From contig NZ_AJHJ01000001.1 of the NCBI RefSeq assembly GCF_000257645.1, positions 310,001 through 374,000 of the forward strand: a stretch of 64,000 nucleotides of DNA. The letters run 5' to 3'. Both the position numbers and the translations under genes were made by a program. Positions 9,586 through 19,732 of this stretch are shown piece after piece. This DNA comes from Serratia sp. M24T3. GTDB taxonomy: Bacteria > Pseudomonadota > Gammaproteobacteria > Enterobacterales > Enterobacteriaceae. The stretch's first letter is position 1. The number at the start of each line of letters is the position of its first letter. The notes below the pieces were generated by a model that made no database searches, was not told where the DNA came from, and worked only from the letters and a program-made list of their open reading frames with translations.

Positions 9586-10229
9586 TTTTTGTTCTGCTGC
9601 AGAGTGATCGGCTGAGCTGCTGCTGATTTCAGACGTTCAGTCAGACCATCGATGCCTTTCTGACGCAGGATGTCTGCCCACTCGTTCTGCTTGGTAGTGA
9701 TCATGCTGACGCCTTCAGCGATCATGTCGTAAGCCTGCCATTCGTTGGTACGGCTGTTTTTACGCCATTGGAAATCAAGACGAATAGGAGGACGGCCACC
9801 TGGATCGGTAATAGTCACGCGAATGGCAACGATATTGGTGCCCGCGGCAATAGGCTGAGCAGGCTGAACCTGATAGGACTGGTTGGTATACATCGCCAGC
9901 GCCTGTCCGTAAGCCTGTTGCAGGTAATCGCTAAACGCGCTGAAGTAGGCTTCACGCTGAGCTGGAGTGGCTGAATTGTAATAGCGACCCAATACCAGCG
10001 CACCGGCGTATTTAACCTGCACATAAGGCAGGAGCTGTTCACGCACTACGGTACGCAGATAATTTGGGTCCTTTTGAATCTGTGGCTGATCGGCCTTCAG
10101 TGCAGTAAAGGTCGCATTGGCGGCGGCATTCATCACGCTGTAGGGATTAGTTTTATCCACCGTAGCAGCCGCATTGGCAGCCAGGGGCGCGATCATCAGT
10201 AAAGCAACCACCATTAAACGTTTAAACAT
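9582..10229 (-). CDS. mlaC: MlaC, periplasmic phospholipid-binding shuttle
   Basis: This 215-aa exported protein has a signal peptide ending near ANA-A (about residue 21). The MlaC/Ttg2D domain fills the rest (for example [21 protein letters not shown] near residues 66-86, without a run of identity given). MlaC carries phospholipid between MlaA-OmpC in the outer membrane and MlaD in the inner membrane. It lies 11 bp after mlaD and overlaps mlaB. Confidence 0.95.
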   Translation of the reverse strand: MFKRLMVVALLMIAPLAANAAATVDKTNPYSVMNAAANATFTALKADQPQIQKDPNYLRTVVREQLLPYVQVKYAGALVLGRYYNSATPAQREAYFSAFSDYLQQAYGQALAMYTNQSYQVQPAQPIAAGTNIVAIRVTITDPGGRPPIRLDFQWRKNSRTNEWQAYDMIAEGVSMITTKQNEWADILRQKGIDGLTERLKSAAAQPITLQQNKK

Positions 10230-10240
10230 AAAAAATCCTC

Positions 10241-10849
10241 TTAATTACCTTTGGCCGCAGGAGCGGATGGAGCAGGCGCAGTATCTGGCGCAGCAGAACT
10301 ATCTTGTGAAGCCCCGGCTGAACCAGGCGCAGCAGCACTATCCGGCGTAGCTGAAGCATCACCCGATTTCGCGGCGTCGTCTTTACCGCCGCTTTTGTAA
10401 AGGAACTGGCCGATCAAGTCTTCCAGAACCATAGCCGATTTCGTGTCCTGAATGGTGCCGCCATTTTTCAAGATAGTGGTGCCCATATCCGGATCCTGGA
10501 AGCCAATATTCAGTGCCAGGAACTGTTCACCCAGCAGGCCTGAAGTTCGGATGGCCAGCGAACTGGTATCTGGGATCTGGTTATATTTCTGGTCGATATC
10601 CATCGCTACGCGCGGGGACATATTTTTATCCAGAGTGATTTTGTTGACACGACCAATGACCACGCCGCCAATCTTGACCGGTGAATCAGTTTTAAGTCCG
10701 CCGATGTTATCGAAATCAGCATAAATACGGTAGGTCGGATCGGAGCCAAATGACTGAATGTCAGCGACTTTCAGACAGATGAACAACACGGCACAGAATG
10801 CGATAAGCATAAATGCCCCAACCCAGACTTCACTCTTTTTAGTTTTCAT
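10241..10849 (-). CDS. mlaD: MlaD, MCE-domain subunit
   Basis: The 202-aa protein has one N-terminal transmembrane helix (about residues 9-28). An MCE domain (about 38-120) begins [23 protein letters not shown]-like, whose hexamer forms the lipid channel. Helical residues to about 150 follow. The C-terminal 45 residues are a low-complexity Ala/Pro/Ser/Asp tail, longer and more repetitive than in E. coli (183 aa there). The tail has no recognised domain and is probably disordered in the periplasm. Confidence 0.95.
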   Translation of the reverse strand: MKTKKSEVWVGAFMLIAFCAVLFICLKVADIQSFGSDPTYRIYADFDNIGGLKTDSPVKIGGVVIGRVNKITLDKNMSPRVAMDIDQKYNQIPDTSSLAIRTSGLLGEQFLALNIGFQDPDMGTTILKNGGTIQDTKSAMVLEDLIGQFLYKSGGKDDAAKSGDASATPDSAAAPGSAGASQDSSAAPDTAPAPSAPAAKGN

Positions 10850-10852
10850 GGA

Positions 10853-11635
10853 TCAATTCCCAAACATCAGTGCTGTCAGCACAAAATCCAAACCCAGCAC
10901 CGCCAGTGACGAGTGCACGACGGTACGAGTTGTAGCCCGGCTAATCCCTTCGGAGGTCGGGATTGCATCATAACCATTGAAAAGCGCTATCCAGGTCACG
11001 GTAATGGCAAAAACAACGCTTTTAATCAGACAGTTGAGCAAATCCTGACGCCACTCTACGGCATTTTGCATCGCTGACCAGAAAAAGCCGCTGTCGATAC
11101 CTTTCCAGTCAACACCGACCAGCGATCCGCCCCAGATACCCACTGCAACGAAAATAGCCGTAAGTAAAGGCATCGTGATCAAACCGGCCCAGAAGCGCGG
11201 AGCAACGACGCGACGCAGCGGATCGATTGCCATCATTTCGAGGCTTGAAATCTGCTCTGTGGCTTTCATCAGGCCGATTTCGGCAGTCAGTGCCGAACCT
11301 GCACGACCGGCGAACAGCAGCGCGGTAACAACCGGTCCGAGTTCACGCAGCAGCGAAAGCGCCACCATCATGCCCAGGCTGGCTTCGGCACTGTAAGTGG
11401 TCAATACCAGGTAGCCCTGCAAACCCAGTACCATGCCAATAAACAGGCCAGATACCACGATAATCAGCAGTGACAATACCCCAACACTGTATAACTGTTT
11501 GACTAATAATGGCCATTGTTTGGCAAACTGTGGCCGCCCTACCAGCGCACGGAACAGCAACTGCCCCGCCCGCCCGAATGACGCACAGGTTGCCAAACCG
11601 CTGCGGCCTATTGACGCTAACGCCCTAATTAACAT
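10853..11635 (-). CDS. mlaE: MlaE, inner-membrane permease of the Mla system
   Basis: The 260-aa MlaE/Ttg2B permease has about five transmembrane segments and conserved [14 protein letters not shown] and [16 protein letters not shown] stretches (about residues 90-150). The latter forms the coupling helix to MlaF. It is the permease half of the lipid ABC complex. Only 3 bp separate it from mlaD. Confidence 0.96.
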   Translation of the reverse strand: MLIRALASIGRSGLATCASFGRAGQLLFRALVGRPQFAKQWPLLVKQLYSVGVLSLLIIVVSGLFIGMVLGLQGYLVLTTYSAEASLGMMVALSLLRELGPVVTALLFAGRAGSALTAEIGLMKATEQISSLEMMAIDPLRRVVAPRFWAGLITMPLLTAIFVAVGIWGGSLVGVDWKGIDSGFFWSAMQNAVEWRQDLLNCLIKSVVFAITVTWIALFNGYDAIPTSEGISRATTRTVVHSSLAVLGLDFVLTALMFGN

Positions 11636-11650
11636 TGATTTACAACTCCA

Positions 11651-12454
11651 TCATCCAAGCAGCTCGGTCTTGTAATCACCGGCAGGGAAACGGAAAGGCA
11701 CCGGTCCATCGGCGATACCGTCGAGAAACTGGCGAACGCGTGGATCTGGATTATTTTGCAATTCCTCGGTCGTCCCTTCAGCGATAACATGCTGAGCAGC
11801 AACGATATAAGCATAGTCAGCAATACTGAGGACTTCAGGCACATCGTGCGAAACAACGATGCAGGTGACCCCCAGCGCATGGTTAAGCTCGTCGATAAGC
11901 TTGACCAGCACGCCCATGGTGATCGGATCCTGGCCGACGAAAGGCTCATCGAACATAATCAGTTCGGGATCCAGGGCAATTGAACGCGCCAACGCCACAC
12001 GACGCGCCATACCACCAGAAAGTTCCGCAGGCATCAGTTCAGCCGCACCGCGCAACCCTACTGCCTCGAGCTTCATCAGCACAGTAGTTCGGAGCAGTTC
12101 TTCCGGCAGCTTGCTGTGCTCGCGCAGCGGAAAGGCAACATTTTCGAACACAGTCAGGTCAGTGAATAGCGCACCAGACTGGAACAGCATGCTCATTTTC
12201 TTGCGAGATTCGTACAACTTACGGCGAGACAGCGCAGGAATATTTTCACCATCAAACCAAATTTCCCCACTGTCCGGCGTAAGTTGTCCGCCGATTAATC
12301 GTAGCAAGGTTGTTTTACCGATCCCCGATGGCCCCATGATTGCGGTCACTTTGCCTTTGGGCACGGTCATGTTTATCTCTTCGAAAATGGGACGGTCACC
12401 GCGCATGAAACTCATGCCTTTGATGACCACCAAATTCGCTTCGCTCTGACTCAT
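11651..12454 (-). CDS. mlaF: MlaF, ATPase of the Mla phospholipid transporter
   Basis: This 267-aa ABC ATPase has Walker A GPSGIGKT (about residues 42-49), the signature LSGGMARRVALAR (about 144-156) and Walker B LIMFDEP (about 163-169). It powers the MlaFEDB complex at the cytoplasmic face of the inner membrane. The frame is open to 12493, but the ATG at 12454 gives MSQSEANLV, aligns with the E. coli start and has AGGAAGAG upstream. First gene of the operon; yrbG is divergent. Confidence 0.96.
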   Translation of the reverse strand: MSQSEANLVVIKGMSFMRGDRPIFEEINMTVPKGKVTAIMGPSGIGKTTLLRLIGGQLTPDSGEIWFDGENIPALSRRKLYESRKKMSMLFQSGALFTDLTVFENVAFPLREHSKLPEELLRTTVLMKLEAVGLRGAAELMPAELSGGMARRVALARSIALDPELIMFDEPFVGQDPITMGVLVKLIDELNHALGVTCIVVSHDVPEVLSIADYAYIVAAQHVIAEGTTEELQNNPDPRVRQFLDGIADGPVPFRFPAGDYKTELLG

Positions 12455-12816
12455 TTGTCTCTTCCTCTGGGCGAACGCAAGATGTGATCCCATTAAGGGT
12501 AGAACTCTATCTATAAATTTGGCCTAAACGAGCTTGCCAACACCCGACATTTTACAAAAACTTACCGCGATTGCGTTACCAAAGTTGCCATTGATTTACT
12601 TTTAAGCCTCAGACGGTCAAAATCATGCTTTGCGGCCGGATAGATATCGGGAAGCATTAAATTGTCAAAACAGAAAGTCAGAAGCCAAGGTAATCGCTAT
12701 TATGGAACCCTATTCAATTCTGCTCGGGTCTTTTGCCTGAAACCAGATTGATCAAACTTATTTTGGTTCCTTGCCAGACTTACGAACATTGCATTATACC
12801 CAATAAAGGATTTTTC
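12455..12816. other. divergent intergenic region mlaF / yrbG
   Basis: These 362 bp must contain the promoters of the mla operon (minus) and yrbG (plus). No convincing ORF was seen, and I could not assign a -35/-10 pair with confidence. A ribosome-binding site AAAGGA (12805-12810) supports the yrbG start. Confidence 0.5.
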
Positions 12817-13794
12817 ATGCTTCTCGCTAGTGTACTAATGATTGTCGGCTTGTTTCTGTTAGTGTATGCCGCCGATCGTTTGGTGTACGGAGCTTCAGTT
12901 CTGGCAGCCTCAATCGGCATTCCCCCTCTAATAATTGGTATGACGGTCGTCGGCGTGGGAATTTCCTTGCCCGAGCTGGTTGTCTCGACGACAGCAGCAA
13001 TAAATGGCCAGATGGATTTGGCAGTAGGCAATGTCATTGGTTCCAATATCACTAATATTCTTCTGATTTTGGGCGGTGCCGCGCTAATTCATCCACTTTC
13101 CGTTCGTTCTGATATCTTGCGACGCGAACTGCCGCTAATGTTAGTCGTTACTGTGCTGTGTGGTTTTGTGCTTAGCGACAGTGAGCTTAGTCGATGGGAC
13201 GGCGTGTTGCTGATTATTGCTGCAGCGGTGTTCCTGATGCTAATGGTGAAGATTGCCAGGATCTCGCAAAAAATCGGCCAGGACACACTGACTAGTGAAC
13301 AAATGGCGGAGTTACCCCAGGACGGAAGCAACACAGTAGCATTTTTGTGGCTGGCCCTGGGTTTTATTATCATGCCGCTGGCGTCGAACATGATTGTCGA
13401 TAACGCCTCGGTCATAGCGCGCTATTTTGGCGTCAGTGAACTGGTCATCGGCCTGACGGTCATAGCAATAGGCACTAGCCTGCCTGAGCTGGCAACCTTT
13501 ATTGCCGGAGCAATAAAAGGCGAAGACGATATTGCACTGGGCAATATTATTGGCGCGAATATATTTAATATGTGCCTGGTGTTGGGGCTGCCCGCTCTGG
13601 TAGCACCGGGACATTTTAATCCCGATGCATTCCATCGGGATTATTGGGTGATGCTGGTTGTCAGCGTCGTGCTCACCGGACTTTGCCTGATGCGTAAACA
13701 TCGGATTGGTCATTTGGCAGGCGCGCTGCTGCTGTTCGGCTTTATCGCTTATCTGGCGGTGCTTTTCTACATGCCCACCAGCGTTGCCTTTTAG
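12817..13794 (+). CDS. yrbG: YrbG, Ca2+/Na+:H+ antiporter family protein
   Basis: The 325-aa member of the CaCA (Na+/Ca2+ exchanger) family has two alpha-repeats. The first reads GxxLPELVVSTTAAINGQ…GNVIGSNITNIL (about residues 50-95). The second reads IGTSLPELATFIAGAIKGEDDIALGNIIGANIFN (about 225-260, inferred). These contain the ion-coordinating acidic/Asn residues. Around ten membrane segments are visible. The ATG at 12817 was chosen over an upstream frame opening at 12733 because it matches the E. coli start MLLA. It heads the kdsD-lpt-rpoN block. Confidence 0.93.
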   Translation: MLLASVLMIVGLFLLVYAADRLVYGASVLAASIGIPPLIIGMTVVGVGISLPELVVSTTAAINGQMDLAVGNVIGSNITNILLILGGAALIHPLSVRSDILRRELPLMLVVTVLCGFVLSDSELSRWDGVLLIIAAAVFLMLMVKIARISQKIGQDTLTSEQMAELPQDGSNTVAFLWLALGFIIMPLASNMIVDNASVIARYFGVSELVIGLTVIAIGTSLPELATFIAGAIKGEDDIALGNIIGANIFNMCLVLGLPALVAPGHFNPDAFHRDYWVMLVVSVVLTGLCLMRKHRIGHLAGALLLFGFIAYLAVLFYMPTSVAF

Positions 13795-13851
13795 ATCTGA
13801 TAGAATTTGTTTAAATAACGAACGATTCAGGCAAAGTCACAGGAATTGACG

Positions 13852-14835
13852 ATGACAACATTTGATAACGAAAAATTTAATTTCGTCCAGGTCGGTAAAC
13901 AGGTGTTGTTAACCGAAAGGGAAGGACTTGAACAGCTCGACCAATACATCAACGACGATTTTACCCGCGCCTGTGAGATGATGTTCCAGTGCAGCGGCAA
14001 AATTATCGTGATGGGTATGGGCAAATCCGGACACGTAGCCCGCAAGATGGCCGCGACATTTGCCAGCACCGGCACGCCAGCTTTCTTCGTCCATCCGGCT
14101 GAAGCCAGCCACGGCGATCTCGGGATGGTATCGACGCAGGATATCGTTATCCTTATTTCCAACTCGGGAGAGTCGCACGAAATTCTGGCGCTGATCCCGG
14201 TGCTGAAACGTCTGGATATTCGCTTGATTTGCCTGACTGCCAATCCCGAAAGTTCGATGGGTAAAGCAGCAGACGTGCACATTTGTGTCAAAGTGCCGAA
14301 AGAGGCCTGTCCGTTAGGCCTTGCGCCCACCACCAGCACCACTGCGGTAATGGTGATGGGCGATGCCCTTGCCGTCGCACTGCTTGAAGCGCGCGGTTTT
14401 ACCGCCGAGGATTTTGCCCTGTCCCATCCGGGCGGCGCACTGGGTCGCAAACTTCTTTTACGAGTCAGCGATATCATGCATACCGGCAGTGAAATCCCGC
14501 AGGTTAGCCGCGATGCCTCACTGCGTGATGCCCTGCTCGAAATCACCCGTAAAAACCTTGGTATGACGGTGATCACCGACGATTTGATGAAAATCGAAGG
14601 CATATTCACCGATGGTGATTTACGCCGTATCTTTGATATGGGTGTTAACGTCAATGAAGCAAAAATTACCGACGTGATGACCCCTGGCGGCATTCGCGTT
14701 CGCCCGGTGCTGCTGGCAGTCGATGCCCTGAATCTGATGCAGGAAAAGAACATTACCTGCGTCATGGTGGCCGATGGCGACCGTCTGCTGGGTGTGGTAC
14801 ATATGCATGACATGCTGCGTGCCGGTGTTGTTTAA
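13852..14835 (+). CDS. kdsD: arabinose-5-phosphate isomerase KdsD
   Basis: KdsD converts D-ribulose 5-phosphate to D-arabinose 5-phosphate, the first step of Kdo synthesis for LPS. The 327-aa protein has an N-terminal SIS sugar-isomerase domain (about residues 40-175, with MGMGKSGHVARK and SNSGES). Two C-terminal CBS domains follow (about 205-327, with TDGDLRR and MHDMLRAGVV). ATG at 13852 lies 7 bp after AGGA; an in-frame TTG six bases earlier is less likely. Confidence 0.96.
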   Translation: MTTFDNEKFNFVQVGKQVLLTEREGLEQLDQYINDDFTRACEMMFQCSGKIIVMGMGKSGHVARKMAATFASTGTPAFFVHPAEASHGDLGMVSTQDIVILISNSGESHEILALIPVLKRLDIRLICLTANPESSMGKAADVHICVKVPKEACPLGLAPTTSTTAVMVMGDALAVALLEARGFTAEDFALSHPGGALGRKLLLRVSDIMHTGSEIPQVSRDASLRDALLEITRKNLGMTVITDDLMKIEGIFTDGDLRRIFDMGVNVNEAKITDVMTPGGIRVRPVLLAVDALNLMQEKNITCVMVADGDRLLGVVHMHDMLRAGVV

Positions 14836-14879
14836 TTTAGAAAATTTGAACCTGGCCTGTAACGTAAGGAACTGCCCGA

Positions 14880-15446
14880 ATGAGTAATAGCGCAGCCAAT
14901 GTGGATACCTGTTATGGTCCCGTTAGCGCAGAAGTGCTGGAGCGAGCCAAAGCTGTCCGCTTGCTGATTTGTGACGTTGATGGCGTAATGTCTGACGGCC
15001 TGATTTTCATGGGAAATAATGGCGAAGAATTGAAAAGCTTCAACGTGCGCGATGGCTATGGGATCCGTTGCCTGCTGACTTCAGATATTGAAGTGGCAAT
15101 CATTACTGGGCGCAAGGCCAAATTATTGGAAGATCGTGCTAAAACGCTGGGCATCCGCCATCTTTATCAAGGACAGTCTGATAAGCTTTTGGCCTTCCGC
15201 GAACTGTTAGATACACTATCGCTGCAACCTGAGCAGGTTGCCTATATTGGTGATGACTTGATCGACTGGCCGGTGATGGAGAAAGTCGGTCTCTCCGTTG
15301 CTGTTAACGATGCCCACCCGATCCTGCTACCCAAAGCTGATTATATTACGCGCATCGCAGGTGGACGCGGTGCAGTTCGTGAACTGTGCGATTTGATTTT
15401 AATGGCACAGGGCAAGCTGGAGGACGCCAAAGGGCTGTCGATATGA
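14880..15446 (+). CDS. kdsC: Kdo-8-phosphate phosphatase KdsC
   Basis: KdsC hydrolyses Kdo 8-phosphate to Kdo. The 188-aa HAD-superfamily enzyme has motif I LLICDVDGVMSDG (catalytic Asp pair about residues 32-34) and motif II ITGRKA. Motif IV is YIGDDLIDWPVM, as in the C0-type tetrameric KdsC. Its stop codon overlaps the lptC start (ATGA). Confidence 0.96.
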   Translation: MSNSAANVDTCYGPVSAEVLERAKAVRLLICDVDGVMSDGLIFMGNNGEELKSFNVRDGYGIRCLLTSDIEVAIITGRKAKLLEDRAKTLGIRHLYQGQSDKLLAFRELLDTLSLQPEQVAYIGDDLIDWPVMEKVGLSVAVNDAHPILLPKADYITRIAGGRGAVRELCDLILMAQGKLEDAKGLSI

Positions 15447-16018
15447 GCAAAACAAGACTTTGGATGACTCTGTTGCTGGGCCTGCTGGTTTTGGTGCTGA
15501 TTGGCTGGACGATATCGGATAACGATAATAAAGCGCCTGCACCTCCGCTGAATACACAGGATCCAACTTATCAGAGCCAGCACAGCGTAACAGTGGTGTA
15601 CGATCCGACCGGCAAACTGAATTACAGACTGGTGTCCGAGCAAGTTAAATATTATACGACCGATCTCGTGTCATGGTTCACCAACCCGGTCGTGACGACG
15701 TATGATCCAGACACCAGCGTCGCGACCTGGACTATCCGCTCCGATCGCGCAAAATTGACCAACGATAAAATGTTGTATCTTTATGGTCACGTGCAAATTG
15801 ATAGTCTGACGCCAACAACGTCACAGCTGCAAAGAATAAAAACAGACAATGCCCAGGTTAACCTGGTCACACAGGACGTAGCGTCAGACGACGAAGTCTA
15901 CATTTACGGTACAGGTTTCACCTCTAACGGCATGCGAATGCGTGGAAATTTGAGGAATAAAACCGCACAGTTGATCGAGAAGGTAAATACTAATTATGAA
16001 ATTCCAAGCAAAAAATAA
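15443..16018 (+). CDS. lptC: LPS export protein LptC
   Basis: LptC is a bitopic inner-membrane protein that takes LPS from LptB2FG and passes it to LptA. The 191-aa protein has a single N-terminal transmembrane helix (about residues 7-24). The rest is a periplasmic beta-jellyroll. ATG at 15443 overlaps the kdsC stop codon by 4 bp; the open frame's earlier start lies inside kdsC. Its 3' end overlaps lptA by 23 bp. Confidence 0.94.
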   Translation: MSKTRLWMTLLLGLLVLVLIGWTISDNDNKAPAPPLNTQDPTYQSQHSVTVVYDPTGKLNYRLVSEQVKYYTTDLVSWFTNPVVTTYDPDTSVATWTIRSDRAKLTNDKMLYLYGHVQIDSLTPTTSQLQRIKTDNAQVNLVTQDVASDDEVYIYGTGFTSNGMRMRGNLRNKTAQLIEKVNTNYEIPSKK

Positions 16019-16562
16019 AATCCGTAACCTGTTGATTACCACCTCGCTGTTAGCGGTAAGCATCCCGGCGCTGGCGTTGAAAACCGACACGCAGCAGCCA
16101 ATGACGGTCACTTCTGACAATCAGGCTGTGGATATCAATACCAATACCGTGACCCTTACGGGCAACGTTGTGGTCAAGCAAGGTAGTATTCTGGTTCATG
16201 CCGATCGCGCGACCATTGTTCGCCCTGGCGGTCAATCTGGCAAAGAAATCGTCGAAGGCTTCGGTAACCCGGTGACTTTCTACCAGATGCAGGACAACGG
16301 CAAGCCGATTCAAGGGCACTCCCTGAAAGTCCGCTATGAAGTTGACAAAGATCTGATTACGCTGACAGGCAAAGCTTATTTGCAACAGCTGGACAGCAAC
16401 GTTACAGGCGACCGCATTACCTATCTGGTGCAGCAGCAGCAGATGCAGGCATTTAGCGACAAGGGCAACCGTGTAACCACCGTGCTGATACCTTCTCAGC
16501 TTCAGGAAAAAACCCCAGCTCCTGGCGCACCGGCTGCAGCACCGAAAAAGAGTAAATACTAA
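15996..16562 (+). CDS. lptA: LPS transport periplasmic protein LptA
   Basis: LptA forms the periplasmic bridge that carries LPS from LptC to LptD. The 188-aa precursor has a signal peptide ending about ALA-L (residue 27). The OstA-like beta-jellyroll (about 35-150) includes the ITLTGNVVV/IVRPG-type strands. The C-terminal tail is Pro/Ala-rich. It overlaps lptC and precedes lptB by 3 bp. Confidence 0.95.
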   Translation: MKFQAKNKIRNLLITTSLLAVSIPALALKTDTQQPMTVTSDNQAVDINTNTVTLTGNVVVKQGSILVHADRATIVRPGGQSGKEIVEGFGNPVTFYQMQDNGKPIQGHSLKVRYEVDKDLITLTGKAYLQQLDSNVTGDRITYLVQQQQMQAFSDKGNRVTTVLIPSQLQEKTPAPGAPAAAPKKSKY

Positions 16563-16565
16563 CTT

Positions 16566-17291
16566 ATGGCAACATTAATTGCAGAAAACCTGGCTAAAGC
16601 CTATAAAGGCCGCAAAGTTGTTGAAGACGTGAGTCTGTCAGTCAAGTCAGGCGAAATCGTCGGCTTGCTGGGGCCAAACGGCGCAGGTAAAACCACCACC
16701 TTTTATATGGTGGTCGGTATCGTTCAACGCGATGCAGGGCGGATTGTGGTTGATGACGAAGATATCAGCCTGCTTCCACTCCATACTCGTGCCCGTCGCG
16801 GGATTGGCTATCTGCCACAGGAAGCCTCAATTTTCCGTCGTCTGAGCGTGTTCAAAAACCTGATGGCGGTGCTGGAGATTCGTGAGGATCTCAACAAAGA
16901 ACAGCGCGTTGCTCGTGCCAATGAGCTGATGGAAGAGTTTCATATTTCCCATCTGCGCGACAGCCTTGGGCAATCACTGTCAGGCGGTGAACGTCGTCGT
17001 GTAGAAATCGCTCGTGCATTGGCCGCCAATCCGAAATTTATCCTGCTGGATGAACCGTTTGCGGGTGTTGACCCAATTTCAGTTATCGATATCAAAAAAA
17101 TAATTGAACACCTGCGTGACAGCGGGCTTGGTGTGTTGATTACCGACCACAACGTCCGTGAAACGCTCGATGTGTGCGAGCGTGCTTATATTGTAAGCCA
17201 GGGGCATCTTATTGCTCACGGCACCCCTGCAGAAATCCTGCAGGATGAGCAAGTTAAACGCGTTTATCTGGGCGAAGCGTTCCGTCTTTAA
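16566..17291 (+). CDS. lptB: LPS export ABC ATPase LptB
   Basis: LptB is the ATPase of the LptB2FG transporter that extracts LPS from the inner membrane. The 241-aa protein has Walker [10 protein letters not shown] (about residues 36-44), signature [15 protein letters not shown] and Walker [14 protein letters not shown]. The H-loop is in ITDHNVRET. It lies between lptA and rpoN in the standard order. Confidence 0.97.
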   Translation: MATLIAENLAKAYKGRKVVEDVSLSVKSGEIVGLLGPNGAGKTTTFYMVVGIVQRDAGRIVVDDEDISLLPLHTRARRGIGYLPQEASIFRRLSVFKNLMAVLEIREDLNKEQRVARANELMEEFHISHLRDSLGQSLSGGERRRVEIARALAANPKFILLDEPFAGVDPISVIDIKKIIEHLRDSGLGVLITDHNVRETLDVCERAYIVSQGHLIAHGTPAEILQDEQVKRVYLGEAFRL

Positions 17292-17338
17292 TCATCTAAG
17301 TTATCGGCGAATTTTTAAAAACGGAAAGAATCCAAGAT

Positions 17339-18772
17339 ATGAAGCAAGGTTTGCAACTCAGGCTCAGCCAACAATTGGCAATGACACCGCAGCTACAGCA
17401 GGCAATTCGCCTGTTGCAGCTGTCCACGCTTGAACTCCAGCAAGAGATACAATTGGCGCTGGAAAGCAATCCGCTGTTGGAACAATCCGATCTGCACGAT
17501 GAAATAGACTCAGTAGAAACCCCTGAAAACGAAGCGCTTGATACCCGCGAAGCCCTCGAGCAGAAAGACATGCCCGAGGAACTTCCACTCGACGCCACCT
17601 GGGACGAAATCTACACCGCAGGTACGCCTTCGGGCACCGGCAATGATTACAGCGACGACGAGCTGCCGGTCTATCAGGGTGAAACTACTCAGACTCTGCA
17701 AGACTATCTGATGTGGCAGGTCGAACTGACCCCCTTCACCGATACCGATCGCGCTATTGCAACCTCGATTGTTGACGCTGTCGATGACACCGGCTATCTC
17801 ACCATATCTTTGGACGACATCCTCGAAAGTATTGGCGATGAAGAAGTCAGCATGGACGAGGTAGAGGCGGTGCTCAAGCGCGTACAGCGTTTTGACCCGG
17901 TCGGCGTAGCGGCGAAAGATTTGCGTGATTGTTTGCTGATTCAGCTATCGCAGTATGTTTCTGAAACCGTGTTTTTGACCGAAGCACGCCTGATTGTCAG
18001 CGAACATCTCGATCTGCTGGCAAATCACGATTTTCGTGCGCTGATGCGTTCAACACGTTTAAAAGAAGATACACTTAAAGGTGCCATGCAGCTGATCCAG
18101 TCTCTGGACCCAAGGCCTGGACAGTCGATCAACACCGGTGAATCCGAATATGTCATTCCAGACGTGCTGGTACGTAAAGTAGGCAAAATCTGGACGGTAG
18201 AATTAAACTCAGACAGCATTCCACGCCTGAAGATCAATCAACAGTACGCCGCGATGGGTAATTCAGTGCGTAACGATAGCGACGGACAATTTATTCGCAG
18301 TAACCTGCAAGAAGCCAAGTGGTTGATTAAAAGTCTTGAAAGTCGCAATGACACATTATTGAAAGTGACACGTTGTATTGTTGAGCAGCAGCAGGCATTC
18401 TTTGATCTCGGTGAAGAGTTTATGAAACCCATGGTGTTGGCAGATATCGCCAGTGCCGTGGATATGCACGAATCGACAATCTCCCGTGTGACTACGCAAA
18501 AGTTCCTGCACAGTCCGCGAGGCATTTTCGAATTAAAATATTTCTTCTCCAGTCATGTAAGTACGGATAGCGGTGGTGAAGCCTCTTCCACGGCAATCCG
18601 CGCACTGGTGAGAAAATTAATCGCGGCGGAAAACCCCGTCAAACCTCTGAGCGACAGCAAGTTAGCCACTATGCTATCGGATCAAGGCATTATGGTGGCA
18701 CGACGCACTGTAGCGAAATACCGAGAGTCTTTGTCAATCCCGCCATCAAACCAGCGTAAACAGTTGGTTTGA
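17339..18772 (+). CDS. rpoN: RNA polymerase sigma-54 factor RpoN
   Basis: Sigma-54 directs polymerase to -24/-12 promoters for nitrogen assimilation, motility, phage-shock and other genes. It requires AAA+ activators. The 477-aa protein has the Gln/Leu-rich region I (residues 1-50), acidic region II (about 50-115), the core-binding region and the HTH (about 365-390). The diagnostic RpoN box [10 protein letters not shown] is at 454-463. Followed directly by hpf, ptsN, rapZ and ptsO, the conserved rpoN operon. Confidence 0.97.
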   Translation: MKQGLQLRLSQQLAMTPQLQQAIRLLQLSTLELQQEIQLALESNPLLEQSDLHDEIDSVETPENEALDTREALEQKDMPEELPLDATWDEIYTAGTPSGTGNDYSDDELPVYQGETTQTLQDYLMWQVELTPFTDTDRAIATSIVDAVDDTGYLTISLDDILESIGDEEVSMDEVEAVLKRVQRFDPVGVAAKDLRDCLLIQLSQYVSETVFLTEARLIVSEHLDLLANHDFRALMRSTRLKEDTLKGAMQLIQSLDPRPGQSINTGESEYVIPDVLVRKVGKIWTVELNSDSIPRLKINQQYAAMGNSVRNDSDGQFIRSNLQEAKWLIKSLESRNDTLLKVTRCIVEQQQAFFDLGEEFMKPMVLADIASAVDMHESTISRVTTQKFLHSPRGIFELKYFFSSHVSTDSGGEASSTAIRALVRKLIAAENPVKPLSDSKLATMLSDQGIMVARRTVAKYRESLSIPPSNQRKQLV

Positions 18773-18795
18773 CCTCAACAGAGAAGGAAGACATC

Positions 18796-19083
18796 ATGCA
18801 ACTCAATATTACCGGGCATCACGTAGAAATTACCGAACCTCTGCGAGAGTTTGTGAACGCAAAGTTTGCAAAACTTGAGCAGTATTTTGACCGTATTAAC
18901 CAGGTCTACGTAATATTGAGCGTTGAGAGAGTGCAAAAAGTGGCGGAAGCTACGTTGCACGTGAACGGGGGTGAGTTGCATGCAACCTCGGAACATCAGG
19001 ATATGTATGCCGCTATCGATGGACTGGTAGATAAACTGGCCCGACAGCTTAATAAGCATAAAGACAAACTGAAACAGCACTGA
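18796..19083 (+). CDS. hpf: ribosome hibernation promoting factor HPF
   Basis: The short-form HPF (95 aa) promotes 100S ribosome dimers in stationary phase together with RMF. It matches the E. coli length and sequence, starting MQLNITGHHVEITEPLRE and including the VERVQKVAEATLHVNGGELHA region (middle third). The ATG at 18796 follows GAGAAGGAAG; an earlier in-frame ATG overlaps rpoN and would add nine non-conserved residues. Confidence 0.95.
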   Translation: MQLNITGHHVEITEPLREFVNAKFAKLEQYFDRINQVYVILSVERVQKVAEATLHVNGGELHATSEHQDMYAAIDGLVDKLARQLNKHKDKLKQH

Positions 19084-19215
19084 TCCTTAACTTTATATCG
19101 GTTCGCTATTTTTATCTTTGGTACTTGAAATTGCTACTAAAACAGGTGCAAATTCAAGTTAAGAGGGTAAAGTGCGAGCCGATAAATCTTTGGGATCAGT
19201 CTAAGTGAAAATGAG

Positions 19216-19686
19216 ATGATTAACGATACAGCACTGCAGTTGACCTCGGTATTAAATGCCGAATGCACCAAGAGCAACGTTCACTGCGCCAGTAAAAAAC
19301 GCGCACTGGAAATCATTAGCGAACTGGCAGCCAAACAGCTGAACCTCTCGCCACAGGTGATTTTCGATGCCATTCTGACCCGTGAACGCATGGGCAGTAC
19401 CGGGATTGGTGCTGGGATCGCGATCCCTCATGGAAAACTCGAAGAAGACACGTTGCGAGCCGTTGGCGTATTCATCCAACTCGAACAGCCGATTGCTTTC
19501 GACGCAGTGGATAATCAGCCGGTGGACCTGCTTTTTGCCTTGTTGGTTCCTGCAGATCAATGTAAAACCCATTTACATACTCTGTCTCTGGTCGCCAAAA
19601 AGCTGGCTGATAAAGCAGTGTGTCGACGTCTGCGCGGGGCACAAAGCGACGAAGAGTTATTCCAGATTATTACCGAAGACGAGTAG
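19216..19686 (+). CDS. ptsN: nitrogen-PTS enzyme IIA (EIIA-Ntr)
   Basis: EIIA-Ntr is the terminal phosphoacceptor of the PTS-Ntr chain (EI-Ntr, NPr, EIIA-Ntr). It regulates K+ transport, PhoR/KdpD and other targets. The 156-aa protein has the phosphorylated His in IAIPHGK (H72). Its C-terminus is 7 residues shorter than E. coli PtsN. Only one in-frame ATG follows the upstream stop at 19207; its Shine-Dalgarno is weak. Confidence 0.95.
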   Translation: MINDTALQLTSVLNAECTKSNVHCASKKRALEIISELAAKQLNLSPQVIFDAILTRERMGSTGIGAGIAIPHGKLEEDTLRAVGVFIQLEQPIAFDAVDNQPVDLLFALLVPADQCKTHLHTLSLVAKKLADKAVCRRLRGAQSDEELFQIITEDE

Positions 19687-19732
19687 CACCCCTATAACTT
19701 GAAAGACAAAAGTATTTTTGGGAGAGAATATA

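Noticed and set aside
13827-14813. 328-codon open frame antisense to kdsD
   Set aside because: It mirrors the conserved kdsD coding sequence, has Ser/Arg-rich low-complexity translation typical of a shadow frame, and no ribosome-binding site.
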